64,000 bases of DNA, taken from positions 173,449 to 237,448 of the forward strand of contig NZ_JYNN01000001.1 of assembly GCF_000934765.1 (NCBI RefSeq), read 5' to 3'. Positions 1 to 10,101 of this stretch are shown in pieces. The translations under genes and the position numbers were made by a program. A model generated the notes under the pieces. The model was not told where the DNA came from. It ran no database searches and saw only the letters and a list, made by a program, of their open reading frames with translations. Positions within the stretch are counted from its first letter, which is position 1, and the number at the start of each line of letters is the position of its first letter. Source of the stretch: Thiomicrospira microaerophila. Lineage in GTDB: Bacteria; Pseudomonadota; Gammaproteobacteria; Thiomicrospirales; Thiomicrospiraceae.

Positions 1-1278
1 CATGTGCGCACCGGTTTCAGTTTGCCACCAGGTATCAATAATCGGACATTCACCACGTCCAATCACCTCGTGATACCACATCCAAGCTTCAGGGTTGATC
101 GGCTCGCCCACTGTGCCAAGAATACGCAACTTAGACAGGTCATACTGAGCAGGAATCTCTTTGCCAAATTTCATCAAGGCACGAATTGCGGTCGGCGCGG
201 TATAGAATACCGTAACACCATGGTCTTGACACACCTGCCAGAAACGACCGGCATCTGGATAGGTTGGCACACCTTCAAACATGAGAATGGTCGCGCCCAT
301 TGCCAAGGGGCCATAAGCCACATACGAATGGCCTGTAATCCAACCGACATCCGCAGTACACCAGAACACATCCTTATCTTTTAAATCGAACATCCACTCA
401 TTGGTGACCATCGCATTTAATAAATAACCTGCCGAACCATGTTGAACACCTTTTGGTTTACCTGTAGACCCTGAGGTATAAAGCAAAAATAACGGATGGT
501 CAGCGGCTACCATAACCGGATCATGGTAATTACTCATTCCCGCTTCGGCTTCATGCCACCATAAATCTCGACCTGCCTGCATGGTCACGTCTTGCTTAGT
601 ACGCTGGTAAACAATCACTTTTTTAACATGGTCACAGCCTTTTGATAAGGCTTCATCTACCGCCGCTTTAAGCGGAATCGATTTCCCGCCACGCAAGCCA
701 CCATCGGTGGTAATAATCATCTTAGCGCCGGCATTCTCAACGCGATCACGCAAGGCTTCAGCCGAGAATCCACCAAACACAATCGAATGAATCGCGCCGA
801 TACGTGCACAGGCCTGCATGGCAATGACCGCTTGCGGGATCATCGGCATATAAATAATCACCCGATCACCCTGCTTGATACCCTGAACCTTTAATGTATT
901 AGCAAAACGGCACACTTCATCATGCAACTCTTGATAGGTGTAATGATGCACATCACCTTTATCGCCCTCAAAAATAATCGCTAGCTTATCGCTCTTGGTA
1001 TCCAAATGACGATCAATACAGTTATAAGACACATTCATCTCACCATCTGCAAACCAGCGATACAAAGGTGCTTTCGACTCATCAAGTGCTTGAGTAAAAG
1101 GTTTGTGCCAGCTTAGTTTTTCTTTGGCTAAGTCTGCCCAAAAACCAACATGATCTTGTTCTGCTTTGGCATACATTTCAGCGAGCTTGGCTTCGGTAAT
1201 TGTGGCTTGGGCTTTGATGGCTTCTGAAGGTTCAAAAACTCGGGTTTCGGTTAAAATGGATTCAATATTCGTTGACAT
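1..1278 (-). CDS. acs: Acetyl-CoA synthetase, N-terminal two thirds (runs off window)
   Basis: This reads as an AMP-forming acetate-CoA ligase, which makes acetyl-CoA from acetate, ATP and CoA in the cytoplasm. The 426 visible codons start at an ATG (1276-1278, minus strand; [20 protein letters not shown]). They contain the acyl-adenylate P-loop [11 protein letters not shown] near residue 265 and end in [12 protein letters not shown], the adenine-binding region of this family. The family is about 650 residues long, so the C-terminal third, including the acetylated lysine region, lies beyond base 1. The gene is read in the same direction as the downstream diguanylate cyclase and dnaE block but lies downstream of it. 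Identification is secure from the motif order. Confidence 0.96.
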   Translation of the reverse strand, partial: MSTNIESILTETRVFEPSEAIKAQATITEAKLAEMYAKAEQDHVGFWADLAKEKLSWHKPFTQALDESKAPLYRWFADGEMNVSYNCIDRHLDTKSDKLAIIFEGDKGDVHHYTYQELHDEVCRFANTLKVQGIKQGDRVIIYMPMIPQAVIAMQACARIGAIHSIVFGGFSAEALRDRVENAGAKMIITTDGGLRGGKSIPLKAAVDEALSKGCDHVKKVIVYQRTKQDVTMQAGRDLWWHEAEAGMSNYHDPVMVAADHPLFLLYTSGSTGKPKGVQHGSAGYLLNAMVTNEWMFDLKDKDVFWCTADVGWITGHSYVAYGPLAMGATILMFEGVPTYPDAGRFWQVCQDHGVTVFYTAPTAIRALMKFGKEIPAQYDLSKLRILGTVGEPINPEAWMWYHEVIGRGECPIIDTWWQTETGAHM

Positions 1279-1356
1279 TCACGCCTCCGCTTGTTTAATA
1301 AATAATGGTATAAACATAAAGTTTCGATATTCTACCGTTTTTGCTCTTTAATCTGT

Positions 1357-2853
1357 CTAATTTTCGTCAAAAGCACTGACAATTCGGTTTCTTCCGCTCT
1401 GTTTCGCCTGATATAAGCGTTGATCCGCTCTTTCTATTAAACTAGCCACATCATCACCCGCGCGCACATTCGTCACACCGCCACTAATCGTAACAGGGTA
1501 AGGTTGATGCTGTGTTATATTTTCTTCCACATACACTCTAAATGCTTCAACCTTTTGCAGAACCACCTTGGTTGGAATATGCTTAATGAAGACCGCAAAC
1601 TCTTCCCCACCCCAGCGCACTAATAAGTCATCTTGTCGAAAAAAATGACGCATCATATTCCCCAACTCCATCAATACACGATCGCCCGCCGGATGCCCAT
1701 AAGTGTCATTCAAAACTTTAAAGTGATCAATATCAAAAAACAGCAAACAGCCAGTTTGCTGACACTGAATCAAATTTTTAAGCTCTAAATTAAAGAAGCG
1801 CCGATTGTATAAACCCGTTAACTCATCGGTATTGGCCTGATTTTTTAACTTATCCTGTATTCGACTAAGATCATCAAGCGCACGCGCAGAACGTGCTAGC
1901 GCGACGGAATAGCGATTAAACATATAATAGATTACCGCCAGCAATAATAACAAAACCACCAGATTTACCAAATTAGCACGAATTAACTCCATTTGGTTAG
2001 CATAAACCAAATCAGTAATATCTTTCGCCACCACAACTTTTGCCACCAACTCACCTTGATGGCTAGATTGATCAAGATCGGTCAGCAAAAGATAATGACG
2101 CCCCTCAACTGTTAGTCTTGCGCGCTCAACAGACAGGTCTATTGAAGAATTAAGCGAGTCAAAAAAATCCGTGTTTTGAATAATAGAGTAGTTATCTAAG
2201 GTGTCAAATTGGTAATCATTAATTAACTTACCCAGCGAACGGGTTTTAACCAAAATCATCGACTCTAGTTCAAACCTTGCTGCCAAACGTTCGACAAAAT
2301 AATTAGGGCGAATACCAAACTCCAGCAACCCAAAATGTTCGCCCGCCTGATTGATTAAGGGTGTGGTAATTCGATAGGTAATGCCATTCTTACCGACCTC
2401 AAAACCCTGCAATGCGGTCTTGGATTGGTTTGCATCACGCACAATAGGTCGGTAATCCGTTAAATCGTCGCCAAAGTTATTGGGCTGGTGTAAGCGAAGC
2501 AAGGTGATATTTTGTGGGTCAAAATAATGCATCACATGCAAATCAGGATTATCCTGTTGCAAGCGTTGGTAGTCTGGATTGGAATAGGCATACAGCGCCT
2601 CTCGATCACCCTGTTTAAAAGCCCGCTGAACGTGCTGTTCATTGGCATAGTGATGTGTGAGTGTTAAATAACGCTCAATCAAAGATTGCTGTAAATCTTG
2701 ATGATAAATAAGCGCCTGATCCCCCAACTGCACAATCTCCTGCTGTAGCTTATGATTATGGCTATGATAATCATAAGCACCTCGCAGCAGTACACTCAGA
2801 AAAACCAAAACTGAAATATAAAGCAAATACTGCCACTTTAAACAATTATTCAT
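1357..2853 (-). CDS. Membrane diguanylate cyclase with periplasmic dCache-like sensor
   Basis: The 498-residue protein has a transmembrane segment near residues 7-25 and an extracytoplasmic domain to about residue 285 resembling dCache_3 sensors (LHQPNNFGDDL region). A second membrane helix near 290-312 (VNLVVLLLLLAVIYYMF) leads into a C-terminal GGDEF domain from about residue 335 (DELTGLYNRRFF). The signature is GGEEF at 415-419, and the inhibitory RxxD site (RQDD) lies five residues before it, so c-di-GMP synthesis with product inhibition is expected. Its ATG overlaps the dnaE stop codon by 4 bp (ATGA), which suggests translational coupling. The ligand is unknown. Confidence 0.93.
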   Translation of the reverse strand: MNNCLKWQYLLYISVLVFLSVLLRGAYDYHSHNHKLQQEIVQLGDQALIYHQDLQQSLIERYLTLTHHYANEQHVQRAFKQGDREALYAYSNPDYQRLQQDNPDLHVMHYFDPQNITLLRLHQPNNFGDDLTDYRPIVRDANQSKTALQGFEVGKNGITYRITTPLINQAGEHFGLLEFGIRPNYFVERLAARFELESMILVKTRSLGKLINDYQFDTLDNYSIIQNTDFFDSLNSSIDLSVERARLTVEGRHYLLLTDLDQSSHQGELVAKVVVAKDITDLVYANQMELIRANLVNLVVLLLLLAVIYYMFNRYSVALARSARALDDLSRIQDKLKNQANTDELTGLYNRRFFNLELKNLIQCQQTGCLLFFDIDHFKVLNDTYGHPAGDRVLMELGNMMRHFFRQDDLLVRWGGEEFAVFIKHIPTKVVLQKVEAFRVYVEENITQHQPYPVTISGGVTNVRAGDDVASLIERADQRLYQAKQSGRNRIVSAFDEN

Positions 2854-5800
2854 TTCATCACTACCTGAGGTTGCCAGTTCAACGCAGCGAGTAACTCAAT
2901 AAGGGCATCATCAGGCTTGAGTGACCAGTTGGACTTAAACTGCGCTTTTGCATACTGATTTTGATACTCAAGCACTAAGGGCAAGCCATCTTCTACCTGA
3001 TAACTCATCATAAGCGCATTAAGTTCATTTAATTTTTGCACATCTAGCACGGATTCGCGAACAAGAATTTTTAATGCCCGGGCTTGCTGAATTCGCATCT
3101 CCGCCAAGGTGACCACCTGCTCGGCGCTTAGTTTAATCCCGCCATTAAAGCTATCTTCCTCTACCGTGCCATACATCAACAACACCGTATCTGGCTGCAC
3201 TAAATCCTTAACACTACTAAACACCGCTGGGCGCAATACGGCTTCTAAACGTGCGGTGCGGTCATCAAGGGTAACAAACCCCATCTTATCACCGCCACGA
3301 GTATTTTTAGCACGCACCGCCACAACCAGGCCTGCTACCCAGCGTTTATCATATTTATTGGGTGTAATTTTGGCTAAGGTTTGGCTCACATAATGGCTTA
3401 ACTCTTGGCGATAAGCTTCAATCGGGTGACCACTTAAATACAAACCTAGAGTATCCTTCTCACCCTTTAAACGTTCACGCTCTATCATTTCGGGGATATC
3501 AACCAGGCCTGGTTGTGGTGTAATGTCTGGCTCGTCGGCCATCAACGCACCAAATAAATCATCTTGACCCGATGCCTCATTCTGCAACGCCTGCTCTGCT
3601 TGATGCAAGGCTAGACTAACACTGGACAGCATCGCCTGACGATTGCTATGCAAACAATCCATCGCACCCGCGCGAATTAATGCCTCCATCACGCGACGAT
3701 TGACCTTTTTCCCTGATCGCGCCGCAAAATCAAACAAATCATGAAAAACACCTTGCGCTTGACGGTCAGCAATCACCCCGTCTAATGCCGCTTCACCCAC
3801 CCCTTTAATCGCGCCTAAGCCATATAAAATCGTTTTAACATCGCTAGCTTTAAACTTAATATCACAGCGATTAACATCAGGCGGCACCAACTCCAAACCC
3901 ATGGCATAACACTCGTTAATCATATGCACCACTTTTTCAGTGTTATCCATATCCGAGGAAATCTGTGCCGCCATAAAATGCGCCGGGTAATGGGTTTTGA
4001 GCCAAGCCGACTGATAAGACACCAACGCATAGGCCGCCGAGTGAGACTTGTTAAAACCATAGCCCGCAAACTTTTCAACCAAATCGAAAATCTTCATCGC
4101 CAGCTGACCATCGACGCCATTATCGATCGCGCCCTGCTCAAACTTGCCGCGCTCCTTGGCCATTTCCTCCGGTTTCTTCTTACCCATCGCACGGCGCAAC
4201 ATATCCGCCCCACCCAGTGAGTAACCCGAAAGCACCTGCGCAATTTGCATAACCTGCTCTTGGTAAAGAATAATGCCGTAAGTCGGCTCTAAAATTTCTT
4301 TTAGGCTTTCATGCTGGTATTGCGCATCGGGATAAGACACGGCTTCCTTGCCATGTTTACGTGCGATAAAGTTATCCACCATCCCCGACTCAAGCGGACC
4401 AGGACGAAACAAGGCCACTAACGCGATAATATCTTCAAAACAGTCGGGCTTTAAGCGCCGAATCAAATCCTGCATCCCGCTGGATTCAAGCTGGAATACG
4501 CCGGTTGTGCGCCCAGTTTTAATCAACTCAAATACCGCACGGTCACCCAATGGAATCCGCGTAATATCAACAAACCCCTCATCACCTGGTTGCTTGCCGG
4601 CATTAATCGCCTGCAACGCCCAGTCAATAATGGTTAAGGTACGCAAACCCAAAAAGTCAAACTTCACCAAGCCAATGGTTTCAACATCATTCTTATCCAG
4701 CTGAGTGACCACACCCCGACCATCGGCTTCCGAATACATCGGACAGAACTCGTCCAGCGGTTTCGGGCCGATCACCACCCCACCCGCATGCTTACCGACG
4801 TTACGCACCGTGCCTTCAAGCTTTAAACCTAAATCCAAGAGTGTTTTAACATCTTCATCGTTTTTATAGCGCTGCTGCAACTCCTCTTCTTTTTCGAGCG
4901 CATCCTTCAGCTTAATCCCTAGTTCGAGCGGAATCAGCTTAGCGACACTATCGACCATGCCATAACCATGACCCAAAACCCGCCCAACATCGCGCACAAC
5001 CGCCTTGGCGGCCATCGTACCGTAGGTAATAATTTGCGACACATGATCACGACCGTAATGACGCGATACATAATCAATCACCTCATCGCGGCGCTCCATA
5101 CAGAAGTCAACGTCAAAGTCAGGCATCGACACCCTTTCCGGGTTCAAGAAACGCTCGAATAGCAAATCGTATTCAATCGGATCCAAGTCGGTAATTTTCA
5201 GCGCATAAGCCACCAAAGAACCCGCGCCCGATCCACGCCCAGGACCGACGGGGATTTGATGATTTTTGCCCCACTGGATAAAGTCCGCAACGATAAGAAA
5301 GTAACCAGGAAAACCCATTTGCAAAATGGTATTCAGTTCAAACTCTAAACGCGCGACATACTCAGCCTTTTTCTCAGCCTGCTCCGCTTGCGAAAGATGA
5401 CCAAACAAAAAGGCCAACCGTTCATCCAAGCCCTTGCGACACTCCAGATCAAAAAACTGATCCATCGTCAGGCCCTCAGGCACCGGAAAATTAGGCAAAT
5501 AATAGGTACCTAACTCCAGCGTTAGGTTACAGCGCCGTGCAATATGCAGCGTGTTCTCAATCGCCTCAGGAATATCCGCAAACAGCGCCAGCATTTCGTC
5601 ACTAGAACGCAAATACTGTTGATCGGAATAGGGTTTAGGACGGTTTGGATCATCTAACACATAGCCGCCGTGGATACAGCAACGCACTTCATGCGCTTCA
5701 AAATCTTCACGCTGCATAAACCGCACATCATTGGTCGCTACCACCGGCAAGTCAAACTGATGCGCTACCTCAATCGCGCCCTGAATATAACGCTCTTCAT

Positions 5801-6329
5801 CGGTGCGCCCCGTGCGCACCAACTCTAAATAAAAACACCCAGAAAAATGCTGCTGCCACCAACGCACCCGCTCCGCGATTAAGTCCGAATTTCCAGCCAG
5901 TATCGCCTGCCCAACATCGCCCTGTCGCCCACCGGATAAAACAATCAAGCCTTCATTATGTTTCTCCAACCAGGCCTGGTTGACCAGCGCCACTTGCTGC
6001 ATCGCATGCAATTTCTGATTTGTTAAATAACTCTTTGAAATTAAACGTGATAAATTAAGATAACCCTGATGATTTTGACAAAGCACGCTAATACTAAATA
6101 CCTCGCCCTCGGCGGACTCCACCCACAAATCCGCCCCCAAAATTGGCTTAACCTGCGCGCCGCGTGCCGCGCTATAAAACTTCACCAACGCAAACATATT
6201 ACATTGGTCGGTCAAGGCCATCGCCGGCTGTTGGTAGGCTTTAACCTGATTCACTAAGGGTTTGATATGCAAAAGACTATCCACCACCGAAAATTCAGAA
6301 TGGACATGAAGATGAATAAATTGGGACAT
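2850..6329 (-). CDS. dnaE: DNA polymerase III alpha subunit
   Basis: This is the replicative DNA polymerase catalytic subunit, about 1159 residues, the usual length for proteobacterial DnaE. It begins MSQFIHLHVHSEFSVVDSLL, the PHP domain with the HLHVHSEFS metal-site motif. The palm domain carries PDFDVDF with the catalytic aspartates, and the helix-hairpin-helix and OB regions follow. An in-frame ATG two codons upstream (6333-6335) is possible, but homologues start at MSQ. Two exact copies of the window-wide palindrome lie inside the gene, encoding QPGLV (3501-3514) and NQAWL (5968-5981). The diguanylate cyclase gene overlaps its stop codon. Confidence 0.98.
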   Translation of the reverse strand: MSQFIHLHVHSEFSVVDSLLHIKPLVNQVKAYQQPAMALTDQCNMFALVKFYSAARGAQVKPILGADLWVESAEGEVFSISVLCQNHQGYLNLSRLISKSYLTNQKLHAMQQVALVNQAWLEKHNEGLIVLSGGRQGDVGQAILAGNSDLIAERVRWWQQHFSGCFYLELVRTGRTDEERYIQGAIEVAHQFDLPVVATNDVRFMQREDFEAHEVRCCIHGGYVLDDPNRPKPYSDQQYLRSSDEMLALFADIPEAIENTLHIARRCNLTLELGTYYLPNFPVPEGLTMDQFFDLECRKGLDERLAFLFGHLSQAEQAEKKAEYVARLEFELNTILQMGFPGYFLIVADFIQWGKNHQIPVGPGRGSGAGSLVAYALKITDLDPIEYDLLFERFLNPERVSMPDFDVDFCMERRDEVIDYVSRHYGRDHVSQIITYGTMAAKAVVRDVGRVLGHGYGMVDSVAKLIPLELGIKLKDALEKEEELQQRYKNDEDVKTLLDLGLKLEGTVRNVGKHAGGVVIGPKPLDEFCPMYSEADGRGVVTQLDKNDVETIGLVKFDFLGLRTLTIIDWALQAINAGKQPGDEGFVDITRIPLGDRAVFELIKTGRTTGVFQLESSGMQDLIRRLKPDCFEDIIALVALFRPGPLESGMVDNFIARKHGKEAVSYPDAQYQHESLKEILEPTYGIILYQEQVMQIAQVLSGYSLGGADMLRRAMGKKKPEEMAKERGKFEQGAIDNGVDGQLAMKIFDLVEKFAGYGFNKSHSAAYALVSYQSAWLKTHYPAHFMAAQISSDMDNTEKVVHMINECYAMGLELVPPDVNRCDIKFKASDVKTILYGLGAIKGVGEAALDGVIADRQAQGVFHDLFDFAARSGKKVNRRVMEALIRAGAMDCLHSNRQAMLSSVSLALHQAEQALQNEASGQDDLFGALMADEPDITPQPGLVDIPEMIERERLKGEKDTLGLYLSGHPIEAYRQELSHYVSQTLAKITPNKYDKRWVAGLVVAVRAKNTRGGDKMGFVTLDDRTARLEAVLRPAVFSSVKDLVQPDTVLLMYGTVEEDSFNGGIKLSAEQVVTLAEMRIQQARALKILVRESVLDVQKLNELNALMMSYQVEDGLPLVLEYQNQYAKAQFKSNWSLKPDDALIELLAALNWQPQVVMK
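3501..3514. repeat. Palindrome AACCAGGCCTGGTT (exact), in dnaE
   Basis: This is an exact 14-bp copy, read in dnaE as QPGLV near the C-terminal third. A degenerate half-copy (AACCAGGCCTGC) sits nearby at 3324. Confidence 0.97.
5968..5981. repeat. Palindrome AACCAGGCCTGGTT (exact), in dnaE
   Basis: This is an exact 14-bp copy, read in dnaE as NQAWL in a linker of the N-terminal region. Confidence 0.97.
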
Positions 6330-6576
6330 GGGCAAGGAAGTTCGTTTAAATAATAGTCTATTCTAAAGACAAAAACGCCACATTGCTAGTGATAAACCGA
6401 CGGAGGGTGCAATCAAAAGTGCCGGCAACCTCAAAAGATTCCGGCCTTCGCCAGCATGACAGGAGAAACGTTTTCTCACACTCACGCACAGCATCAGCGC
6501 GAGAAAACCTAGATCCGCCTGTTAAGGTTTAGCCCCTATGCATTCGAGCTAGGTATAAGTACGACTAATTTCCAAG

Positions 6577-8964
6577 CTACTCGCGATCTTTTTCGTTCAT
6601 TCGCTCTAGTGCTTGCATAATGCGGGCGTTGAAGCTGCCTGATGGAAACGCGTCTTCTGCATTCGCTTCACCTACAGGCATGTCACCAAACAAGGCCAAA
6701 CCTTCATCAACATGGCTAATGGCATAGATGTGGAACACCCCTTTTTCCACCGCTTCGCGTACTTCTTGATTGAGCATGAGATGACGGGTATTGGCTTCTG
6801 GAATCACCACACCTTGATGCCCCGTTAAACCACGGGCGGAACAGATTTTGAAGAAACCTTCGATTTTTTCATTAATGCCCCCCACCGGTTGGATTTCACC
6901 AAACTGGTTTACTGAACCGGTTACGGCCAAATCCTGACGCATTGGTACCTGTGCAATCGCTGACAACAAGGCAAATAACTCGGCGGATGATGCACTATCC
7001 CCTTCAATACCGTCATAGGTTTGCTCGATAACAATCGAGGCGCTAAAGCCTAATGAGCGGTAGCGCATGTAACGCCCTCGGACATAACCCGACAAAATCA
7101 GCATGCCTTTTGAGTGAATCGGCCCGGCCATTTCAATTTCGCGCTCGATATCAACAATCCCTTCATCACCCGCCGAAGCCTGCGCCGTAATACGCACAGG
7201 TTGACCAAAAGATTGACGCCCGACGGTCATCACGGTCAAGCCATTGACCATACCGACATGATGACCCTGTAATGAAATAAGCACTTGTTGTTCGATAATC
7301 GCGCGATGGAAATATTCCTCCATCAAACCTGTATGAAAATCACGCTGGGCAATGGTCGCTTCAATGGTTTCACGGCTGACTTTTTCTTGACCGTTAGCGC
7401 GGGCAAAGGCGGTCGCTTCGGCCAATACATCACGCAAAATGGCTTTATTAGTATAGAGGCGGTTTTCGTCTTCCGCCATGCGTGATGCATATTCAATCAA
7501 ACGCTCAAATGCAGACAATTCAACCGGTAAGTCTTCCCAAGATTCAATTTCACTGGCGAGCTGTTGCGCTAACGCCAGTTCATGATCAGGAGTTCTGGCG
7601 AGCTCAACTTCAAACTCAACCTGCACCTTAAACAATCGGCTAAACTGGGCATCTATTTCATGCAGTGCATAAAAATGTGCAGACTGCCCGACTAGCACGA
7701 GGGTTAGATTCAATGGAAAATCCGGCAAGTGATAAGGCACCACACTATTGGATGACGGTATTTCAAAACTAAGATGGCGCGACATCAACGAGGCTTTTAA
7801 ACTTGACCAAATTTCTGGGTCTTTTAACAGTGATTGGATATTCAGAATTAAATAACCGCCATTGGCTTTTTGCAATAGACCCGCTTGATGGTTCATCGCT
7901 AAACCTAGGGTATCACCGGTCATGGAGGAGGCGGCTGTGTTAATCGCATAGCCAAACAATTTAGGCATGGTCGCATTTTGTTCGTAAATAACCGGCGCAT
8001 GCTCTAATTCACGGTGATCGACCAATAAATTAACCCCAAATTGACCGATTCCCTGTTGTTCGGGGGCGGTTTCTTCGATTGGACTATTGTTCGTATTGCT
8101 GGTGGTGACCTGATCGGCCGATTGATCCCAGAACAAATGTAACTTAGCGAGCAACGCCTGTTCAAGGTCATCAAGATAACTCTCTACTTCGGGATTCGTC
8201 GCAAACTCTTGTTTCAAGTTTTTAATCAAGGGCGCAATATGCTCGGAGGCGACTTGGGTATTTAGCTGCTTGCCCTCCTCCAGATACTCATGTTGCATCG
8301 TCGGGAAACGGGTCAAGGCTTCGTTGATTTTAGCTTCAACCTGATCGAGCGCATCGGTAAAGTATTTTTGCACATCGGCATCCAATGACTTAAGTTCCGA
8401 TAGGCGCATTTTTTCGCCATCCACCAACGCATGTAAGACAAAATTATTTTCAGTTTGTTGCACATCAATACTGAGCTCACGCGCGAGTTCAAACGCGGGT
8501 TCAAGAATCTCTTCTTGCTCAGCCGCTAAACGACGCTCCAGCTGTTGTGAGCGTAATTGATAAGCATGGCCATCAAACACCACGGGTAATTGGTTTTTGA
8601 GTTGGGTTATAAACCGTTCAATCGCTTGACGAAACCCATATCCCTTACCCGCTGGGAAATATAAATACATGGTTTTTGGCGTTTCTTTAAAATTAGACAC
8701 CAGCACCACATCATCAGGCATGGGCTTGTTTTGTGCGGCCGTTTTTAGCATCGCCTTGGTCATGCCGATGCGTCCAACGCCCGGCTCACCCATAATAAAA
8801 ATATGATTTTGATTGCGCTTTAGATGCAAGCCAAAGTTAAGCGATTGATAGGCACGCGGGTGAAAACGCTGCATAAAATCATCAATCGAGGTCGTGTTTT
8901 GCGCAAAGGCTTGCGGATCGATTTGAGTTTGACGGTAAAGCTGTTGGCTAGAAAGTTTTCGCAT
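6577..8964 (-). CDS. Lon-related ATP-dependent protease (AAA_32 type)
   Basis: This 795-residue protein belongs to the Lon-like group that lacks the large Lon N-domain. Near residues 55-70 it has the family's variant P-loop GEPGVGRIGMTK, where GR replaces the usual GK. An AAA core with TGDTLGLAMNHQAG and ANGGYLILN follows, then a C-terminal Lon protease domain with the serine in EGDSASSAE and the lysine in GGINEKIEG, forming the Ser-Lys dyad. A TTG codon three codons upstream is in frame, but the ATG at 8962-8964 is preferred. It is divergent from the PLP enzyme gene, with 56 bp between them. Substrates are unknown. Confidence 0.93.
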   Translation of the reverse strand: MRKLSSQQLYRQTQIDPQAFAQNTTSIDDFMQRFHPRAYQSLNFGLHLKRNQNHIFIMGEPGVGRIGMTKAMLKTAAQNKPMPDDVVLVSNFKETPKTMYLYFPAGKGYGFRQAIERFITQLKNQLPVVFDGHAYQLRSQQLERRLAAEQEEILEPAFELARELSIDVQQTENNFVLHALVDGEKMRLSELKSLDADVQKYFTDALDQVEAKINEALTRFPTMQHEYLEEGKQLNTQVASEHIAPLIKNLKQEFATNPEVESYLDDLEQALLAKLHLFWDQSADQVTTSNTNNSPIEETAPEQQGIGQFGVNLLVDHRELEHAPVIYEQNATMPKLFGYAINTAASSMTGDTLGLAMNHQAGLLQKANGGYLILNIQSLLKDPEIWSSLKASLMSRHLSFEIPSSNSVVPYHLPDFPLNLTLVLVGQSAHFYALHEIDAQFSRLFKVQVEFEVELARTPDHELALAQQLASEIESWEDLPVELSAFERLIEYASRMAEDENRLYTNKAILRDVLAEATAFARANGQEKVSRETIEATIAQRDFHTGLMEEYFHRAIIEQQVLISLQGHHVGMVNGLTVMTVGRQSFGQPVRITAQASAGDEGIVDIEREIEMAGPIHSKGMLILSGYVRGRYMRYRSLGFSASIVIEQTYDGIEGDSASSAELFALLSAIAQVPMRQDLAVTGSVNQFGEIQPVGGINEKIEGFFKICSARGLTGHQGVVIPEANTRHLMLNQEVREAVEKGVFHIYAISHVDEGLALFGDMPVGEANAEDAFPSGSFNARIMQALERMNEKDRE

Positions 8965-9020
8965 TACGCACAATCCAAGTAAAATAGTAAAAAATTAAAA
9001 GAGCGCTATTGTACCAAACC

Positions 9021-9920
9021 ATGCCCATACCTCATCAACAAATTCCTACCCCATTACAAAAGCTTGTGTCTCCGGTGTTTGCGCAAGCAGGCATTGAGGT
9101 CTGGATCAAACGCGATGACTTAAACCATCCGCTGATTCAGGGCAATAAATGGCATAAGCTAAAACTCAACCTTGAACAGGCCAAACAACAAGGCGCACAG
9201 GAGCTTATCAGCTTTGGCGGCGCCTATTCCAACCACATTGCGGCCTTAGCCGCCGCAGGTAAAGCCTATGGCTTTGCCACACGCGGGTTTATTCGTGGTG
9301 ATGAACTCGCTCACAACAACCAGGCCTGGTCGGCCACCTTAAAAACAGCCGCAGAAAATGGGATGATGTTTGAGTTTTTAAGCCGTAGCGAATACCGTTT
9401 ACGCCACAACCCGAGCTGGTTATCTGATTTGCAGCAATCTTATCCAAACGGTTTTATTTTACCCGAAGGCGGCAGTAATCCATTGGCTGTGGCAGGTTTT
9501 GAATCCTTGATAAATGAATTAAATCAGCAGCTTGATTTTAGTCACTTGCTTTGCGCCGTCGGCACAGGCGGCAGTCTGGCTGGAATGGCCAAATTCGCCC
9601 GTGCTGATCAACAGGTTTGGGGAATTGCCAGCTTAAAACAAGCGGATTATTTAATCCCACAGATTAAAGATTGGATAGCTGAAGACAAACAAAACTGGCA
9701 TTTATGGACAGAGTTTCATGGCGGTGGCTATGGCAAGACGACAGATGAAATAATTAATAAAACCAATGAGTTTGAAACGCAATTTAATGTTTTACTTGAC
9801 CCTATTTACACGGCTAAACTGGTGTATGGGTTTTATCAATTATTGTCTAATGGTTGTTTTAAGAGAGGAAGCCGCGTGGTGCTATACCACAGCGGCGGCT
9901 TACAAGGGCGAGAGGGGTAA
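9021..9920 (+). CDS. D-cysteine desulfhydrase / ACC deaminase family PLP enzyme
   Basis: This 299-residue fold-type II PLP enzyme has IKRDDLNHPLIQGNKWHKL, with the Schiff-base lysine in the GNKWHK context. SFGGAYSNH binds the PLP ring region and AVGTGGSLAGMAKF is the phosphate-binding glycine loop. Proteobacterial members are usually annotated 1-aminocyclopropane-1-carboxylate deaminase or D-cysteine desulfhydrase; the two cannot be separated by eye. The ATG at 9021 is preferred over an in-frame TTG at 9009. A near-exact palindrome (AACCAGGCCTGGTC at 9318) encodes NQAWS. Confidence 0.88.
   Translation: MPIPHQQIPTPLQKLVSPVFAQAGIEVWIKRDDLNHPLIQGNKWHKLKLNLEQAKQQGAQELISFGGAYSNHIAALAAAGKAYGFATRGFIRGDELAHNNQAWSATLKTAAENGMMFEFLSRSEYRLRHNPSWLSDLQQSYPNGFILPEGGSNPLAVAGFESLINELNQQLDFSHLLCAVGTGGSLAGMAKFARADQQVWGIASLKQADYLIPQIKDWIAEDKQNWHLWTEFHGGGYGKTTDEIINKTNEFETQFNVLLDPIYTAKLVYGFYQLLSNGCFKRGSRVVLYHSGGLQGREG
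9318..9331. repeat. Palindrome copy AACCAGGCCTGGTC
   Basis: This copy has the full 10-bp core with one outer mismatch. It is read as NQAWS in the PLP enzyme gene. Confidence 0.93.
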
Positions 9921-9980
9921 GAGAGTTAAGGGCAAACGCATCTTCAGCAAATAATAATCAATAGCTTACAATCAGATCTC

Positions 9981-10073
9981 GCTCCCACGTTGAACGTGGG
10001 AGCGCCTTGGACTTGGGTTCGAGGGCTGTTTCATAGGTTAAATCGGTATGCATTCCCACGCACAGCGTGGGAA
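9981..10073. repeat. Pair of CTCCCACG-type hairpin repeats
   Basis: Two inverted repeats lie between the PLP enzyme and cytochrome genes. The first has arms GCTCCCACGTT (9981-9991) and AACGTGGGAGC (9993-10003) around a single G. The second has arms TTCCCACGC (10053-10061) and GCGTGGGAA (10065-10073) around ACA. The same GTTCCCACG/CGTGGGAAC motif recurs at 15211-15279, with a fragment near 49170, so this is a dispersed intergenic repeat family that could also act as a terminator for the convergent flanking genes. Confidence 0.85.
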
Positions 10074-10101
10074 CGAGGTTAAGAGAGTTAAAAACTTAGA
10101 T

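Noticed and set aside
174..371. Many open frames opposite or offset to acs, dnaE, phoX, mfd, ileS and other long genes
   Set aside because: They lie inside well-supported genes in other frames, lack ribosome sites and show no recognisable protein.
6336..6576. A small gene in the gap between dnaE and the Lon-like gene
   Set aside because: Only short frames without ribosome sites are present. The sequence resembles a decayed dispersed repeat (GATTCCGGCCTTCGCCAGCA).
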